In this document: one piece after another, positions 12,301 through 13,933 of the stretch
Layout of the letters: each line of letters opens with the position of its first letter
Position numbering within the stretch: the first letter of the stretch is position 1
From: M3007 sp038246345
Lineage (GTDB): Bacteria; Bacteroidota; Bacteroidia; Chitinophagales; Saprospiraceae
NCBI GenBank assembly: GCA_038246345.1
Contig: JBBRWA010000154.1
Location: 1-13,933 of the forward strand
Length of the DNA stretch: 13,933 nucleotides
Reading direction: 5' to 3'
Made by a program: the position numbers and the translations under genes
Notes under the pieces: model-generated
Databases searched by the model: none
Seen by the model: only the letters and a program-made list of their open reading frames with translations
What the model was told of the DNA's origin: nothing

Positions 12301-13933
12301 GCACTTCCGAAATTAAGGGCAACGGTATCGGTGCCAATACAGCCATTGCTGGTCAGCGTGTAAACCAAAGTGTAGGTGCCGGTAATATTCACGCCTACAT
12401 TGGTACTGGCATTTTGCGGTGCAGCGATGGTCGCCACACCGCCGGGGGGCGAGCCTGCAACTGACCAAAGACGGGTAGTTCCAGGTAAGGTATTGCCGTT
12501 GACCATCAAAGTCAGGTTGCAACTCGAAACATCTGGGCCGGCATTCGCAACTGGGTTGTCATAAAAAATAACAGGTTGACCTACCGCTACGGATAAGCAT
12601 GGATCCATCAGGTCAGGCAGGCCATTTAAATTATTGGCCACGACATAAGAAATGTAGTAATTGATGCCATAAGTCATTCCCGGCAAGAAATTGAACACGC
12701 CAGTGCCATTTTCATCCAAAACGGTACCGAGTATGCCACCAGCGCCAGTATGTAATATGAAGGCTCCAATATCGTCGGCATCAAGGGTGACACCAATGAC
12801 TGCTGCTGCGGTGACATTATTCCCAGGACAGGCGCTCAAAAGTTGCTGGCCCATTTGCCCGGCATTGCTGGAGCAATTGCAGTTAAAGGTGCCGACAATT
12901 GCCGCTGAAACGCAGTTGTTGACATCCGTAATGATAAAAGAATAGGCCTGGCCGCTGGGGATAGGATTTGATGTAAATACGCCATTGCTTACTGTTCCGC
13001 CCGGCACGGAATAGGGGGCAGCGCCGCCCGTTATCGTAAATGTAATGGTGTAGTTTTGGTTGCCACCGTCACATACGGGCTGCACCATGCCGCCCATTGG
13101 CGCGGCATTGAACGAAATTTGCACCATATCGGCATCGCTGCAGATGCCATTTGTTTCAGTCCACTGGAATTGGTAAACGCCATTGGTGCTGACAGAAACA
13201 CTGGTGGAGTCAAGGTTGTTATTGATAAATGTGGCTGTTCCAGGGCCGGAAACGGTGCTCCAAACCCCCGCCCCAATACCATTACTGGCTGTCAGGTTTG
13301 TACTGAGTCCACAAAGTGCGGCATCATTGCCCGCATTGGCAACCGGGACATCGAATACGCTCACTGGAAAACACTGTTGCGGCCCGGCGCCGCAAGCATT
13401 CGTTCCGCGCACGCACACGTCCCCGCCAGGGGGAGCAGTCCAGTTGACGACCATAACCGTGCTGTCTTGCCCGGAAACAATGCTGCCGCCTGCGGGAACA
13501 GTCCAGGTGTATCCGGTGGCGCCATTCAAAGGAACGATGGAGTAGGTTCCCAGCGTACCAACACAACGTGTTGAATCTCCTACGATTATAGCCGTGTCCG
13601 GGACTGAATTAATGAATATGCCTAAGCAAGTTGGAGCACTGGAACCGCAGGTATTCACCGCGGTTGCGCAAACCGCACCAGTCGTTTGAAGGCTGTCCCA
13701 AACCACTTGGATAAGGTTGCTGCCATTGCCGTTCAGCAAGGTTCCACCCGTGACGATCCAGTTTATGGCGCTGGCCCCTGGGATGGTATCGGCGCTGTAG
13801 GTATAGATGCTATCCCGGCAAACACTTAGAAGCCCCATTAATACGGGTGCAGCAGTGGTATCAATAACCGTAATCATCAAACAAGCGGGCACACTAGAGC
13901 CACAAGTATTGTCCGCAGTAACACAAACATTGC
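9390..13933 (-). CDS. Giant T9SS-secreted adhesin-like protein, C-terminal 1513 codons (N-terminus beyond right edge)
   Basis: The frame is open from the right edge to the stop at 9390. A GTG at 13892 could be taken as a start, but the 13 codons before it continue the same repeat pattern ('NVCVTADNTCGSS', matching 'AVCATAVNTCGSS' inside), so the gene is partial. Counting residues from that GTG: 1-180 are PKD-like domains ending 'N.CG....C'; 183-980 are three tandem repeats of about 265 residues; 981-1240 are further Ig/PKD-like domains; about 1243-1319 match a SprB-type repeat ('VQCFGENNGAIVLGSI', 'SGDYIITLQDSKGCEW'); about 1404-1498 are the gliding-motility CHU_C sorting domain ('IPNVFKPGSSSFNDRLTIYG', 'FRIFDRWGEQLFE', 'WDGSYRGDMALPGVYVYFAV'). 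It is therefore probably exported by the type IX system and held at the cell surface. Ligand unknown. Confidence 0.93.
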   Translation of the reverse strand, partial: NVCVTADNTCGSSVPACLMITVIDTTAAPVLMGLLSVCRDSIYTYSADTIPGASAINWIVTGGTLLNGNGSNLIQVVWDSLQTTGAVCATAVNTCGSSAPTCLGIFINSVPDTAIIVGDSTRCVGTLGTYSIVPLNGATGYTWTVPAGGSIVSGQDSTVMVVNWTAPPGGDVCVRGTNACGAGPQQCFPVSVFDVPVANAGNDAALCGLSTNLTASNGIGAGVWSTVSGPGTATFINNNLDSTSVSVSTNGVYQFQWTETNGICSDADMVQISFNAAPMGGMVQPVCDGGNQNYTITFTITGGAAPYSVPGGTVSNGVFTSNPIPSGQAYSFIITDVNNCVSAAIVGTFNCNCSSNAGQMGQQLLSACPGNNVTAAAVIGVTLDADDIGAFILHTGAGGILGTVLDENGTGVFNFLPGMTYGINYYISYVVANNLNGLPDLMDPCLSVAVGQPVIFYDNPVANAGPDVSSCNLTLMVNGNTLPGTTRLWSVAGSPPGGVATIAAPQNASTNVGVNITGTYTLVYTLTSNGCIGTDTVALNFGSAPAAGSITPICSGNNLQFTVNFSISGGQAPYTVSGQSVVGTMFSSAPINSGGTYNFVISDANGCMSSPITGSFSCNCTTNAGMLSQTQITICQSDSVSAQVLSPPTLDADDVVAYYLHSGSGTALGTIYAQNNTGKFGYWATLSFGTTYYISVVVGNNLNGFPDPNDPCYAVALGQPVVFMQNPVPNAGADVVVCGLTVNMQAVINPFSGTWTQVSGPGAAVFANVQNPKSMVTAPIVGTYGFRWSLTNGMCAAADDILVRFLSNPVVGVVTVVCNGTNTGYTISFTVSSGSGVYVADGITGTFTGTTFTSTMLPNNSNYSFLVKDAFGCQSAVITGTHFCACSTDAGTMNTTALVFCADDPAIALWNNDGNLDADDAVQYVLHDQPGTNLGTVFASNALPEFSFGPGLQTGFTYYISAIAGNNAAGNIDQNDPCFSVAPGTPVQWKALPFAAIIGDATICDGSSTVLNINGMGDFPLSVLFDDGSGTPMPISIPDQQTIPISVLPTTTTTYTLSTVTDGTTPTCTVTLNTSVTVNVNQPVDAGMSAAPMELCEGSIQTIQLGTLITGEDAGGVWTETSMQTSSPGAFNAAAGTFKTNTQVAGTYTFRYFLQAALPCPSQSTTVTVVIHPTPIADAGLDQLLDCNQDTAILGGAGSSVGTGIQYTWTRAGQTIDTTAQLSSDQAGVYTLVVSNALGCSDTDSATITVDNDIPMAEDIAITEVQCFGENNGAIVLGSIMSSHQPVLFSINGAPFSTTKTFDNLESGDYIITLQDSKGCEWETGILTIVEPPLLSLDLGTQVTVTFGESVLLEANCSSPLSALQSILWSPLLDPDNANTFMQEFLPLNSWSINLDVVDTAGCKANSRVIVNVQRPQQVYIPNVFKPGSSSFNDRLTIYGGQGVAEVESFRIFDRWGEQLFELKGFLPNDPIIGWDGSYRGDMALPGVYVYFAVVRYIDGETEVFKGDVTVVR
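10953..13346 (-). repeat. Three tandem ~800-bp coding repeats inside the T9SS protein
   Basis: Unit 1 is 13346-12555 (264 codons), unit 2 is 12554-11754 (267) and unit 3 is 11753-10953 (267). Each starts 'PV.NAG.D...C.L', passes through a PKD/Ig-like part, a second one around 'C.G.N..[YF]T+.F..+.G', a 'C.C....AG' link, and a module with 'LDADD' and 'YYIS....NN..G..D..DPC..VA.G.PV'. The units are clearly diverged at protein level, so this is an old duplication. The acidic LDADD segment may bind calcium (inference). Confidence 0.85.

Noticed and set aside
13890..13892. GTG as the true start of the giant T9SS protein
   Set aside because: The frame continues to the window edge with the same repeat pattern (N-x-C-G-S-S), so the gene is simply cut by the window.

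Overview
The window looks like a chromosomal segment of a free-living Bacteroidota, most likely of the Saprospiria type (my inference from family recognition, not from a database search). Three things point there: a giant secreted protein ending in a gliding-motility/type IX secretion (T9SS type B, CHU_C-like) sorting domain; a caspase fused to a formylglycine-generating-enzyme-like (FGE/SUMF1) domain; and promoter candidates of the Bacteroidota form (TAnnTTTG, no clear Shine-Dalgarno sites). No rRNA, tRNA, CRISPR array, transposase or integrase was seen.

Layout. 1-315 (minus): the N-terminal 105 codons of a DUF1800-family protein that runs off the left edge. 316-743: a non-coding stretch with a 66-bp tandem repeat (2.6 copies) and a terminator. 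744-1223 (minus): an Lrp/AsnC-family regulator with a candidate promoter. 1446-5106 (minus): a cytochrome c maturation operon, ccmB-ccmC-ccmD, whose last cistron is a glutamate dehydrogenase gene overlapping ccmD by 4 bases and closed by a strong terminator. 5254-6926 (plus): a divergent two-gene unit, overlapping by 4 bases, encoding a secreted seven-cysteine protein of unknown function and a membrane protein whose N-terminal domain looks like Effector-Associated Domain 11 (EAD11), a death-like adaptor domain of bacterial conflict systems. 7203-9173 (minus, convergent): an exported caspase with a thrombospondin-type-3 loop, two W/FP-type repeats and a C-terminal FGE-like domain. 9270-9374: a 37-bp near-perfect inverted repeat. 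9390-13933 (minus): the C-terminal 1513 codons of a giant T9SS-secreted adhesin-like protein with three tandem repeats of about 265 residues, a SprB-like repeat and a C-terminal sorting domain; its N-terminus lies beyond the right edge.

The most unusual part is 5.2-9.2 kb. An EAD11-like membrane adaptor and its coupled secreted partner lie tail-to-tail with an exported caspase-FGE protein. Directly downstream of the caspase stop codon lies a second, displaced FGE C-terminal tail, 27 bases of which are almost identical to the gene's own end, while the seven codons before them encode entirely different amino acids. The FGE-like domain lacks the catalytic cysteines of true FGE, and its tail resembles the variable ends of lectin-like proteins diversified by recombination or by diversity-generating retroelements. 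No reverse transcriptase or template repeat is visible here, so that link is a hypothesis.

The ccm-gdh operon supplies respiratory cytochrome c assembly and a central nitrogen/carbon enzyme. The nearby Lrp/AsnC regulator is a reasonable but unproven candidate for sensing the amino-acid state connected with the dehydrogenase.
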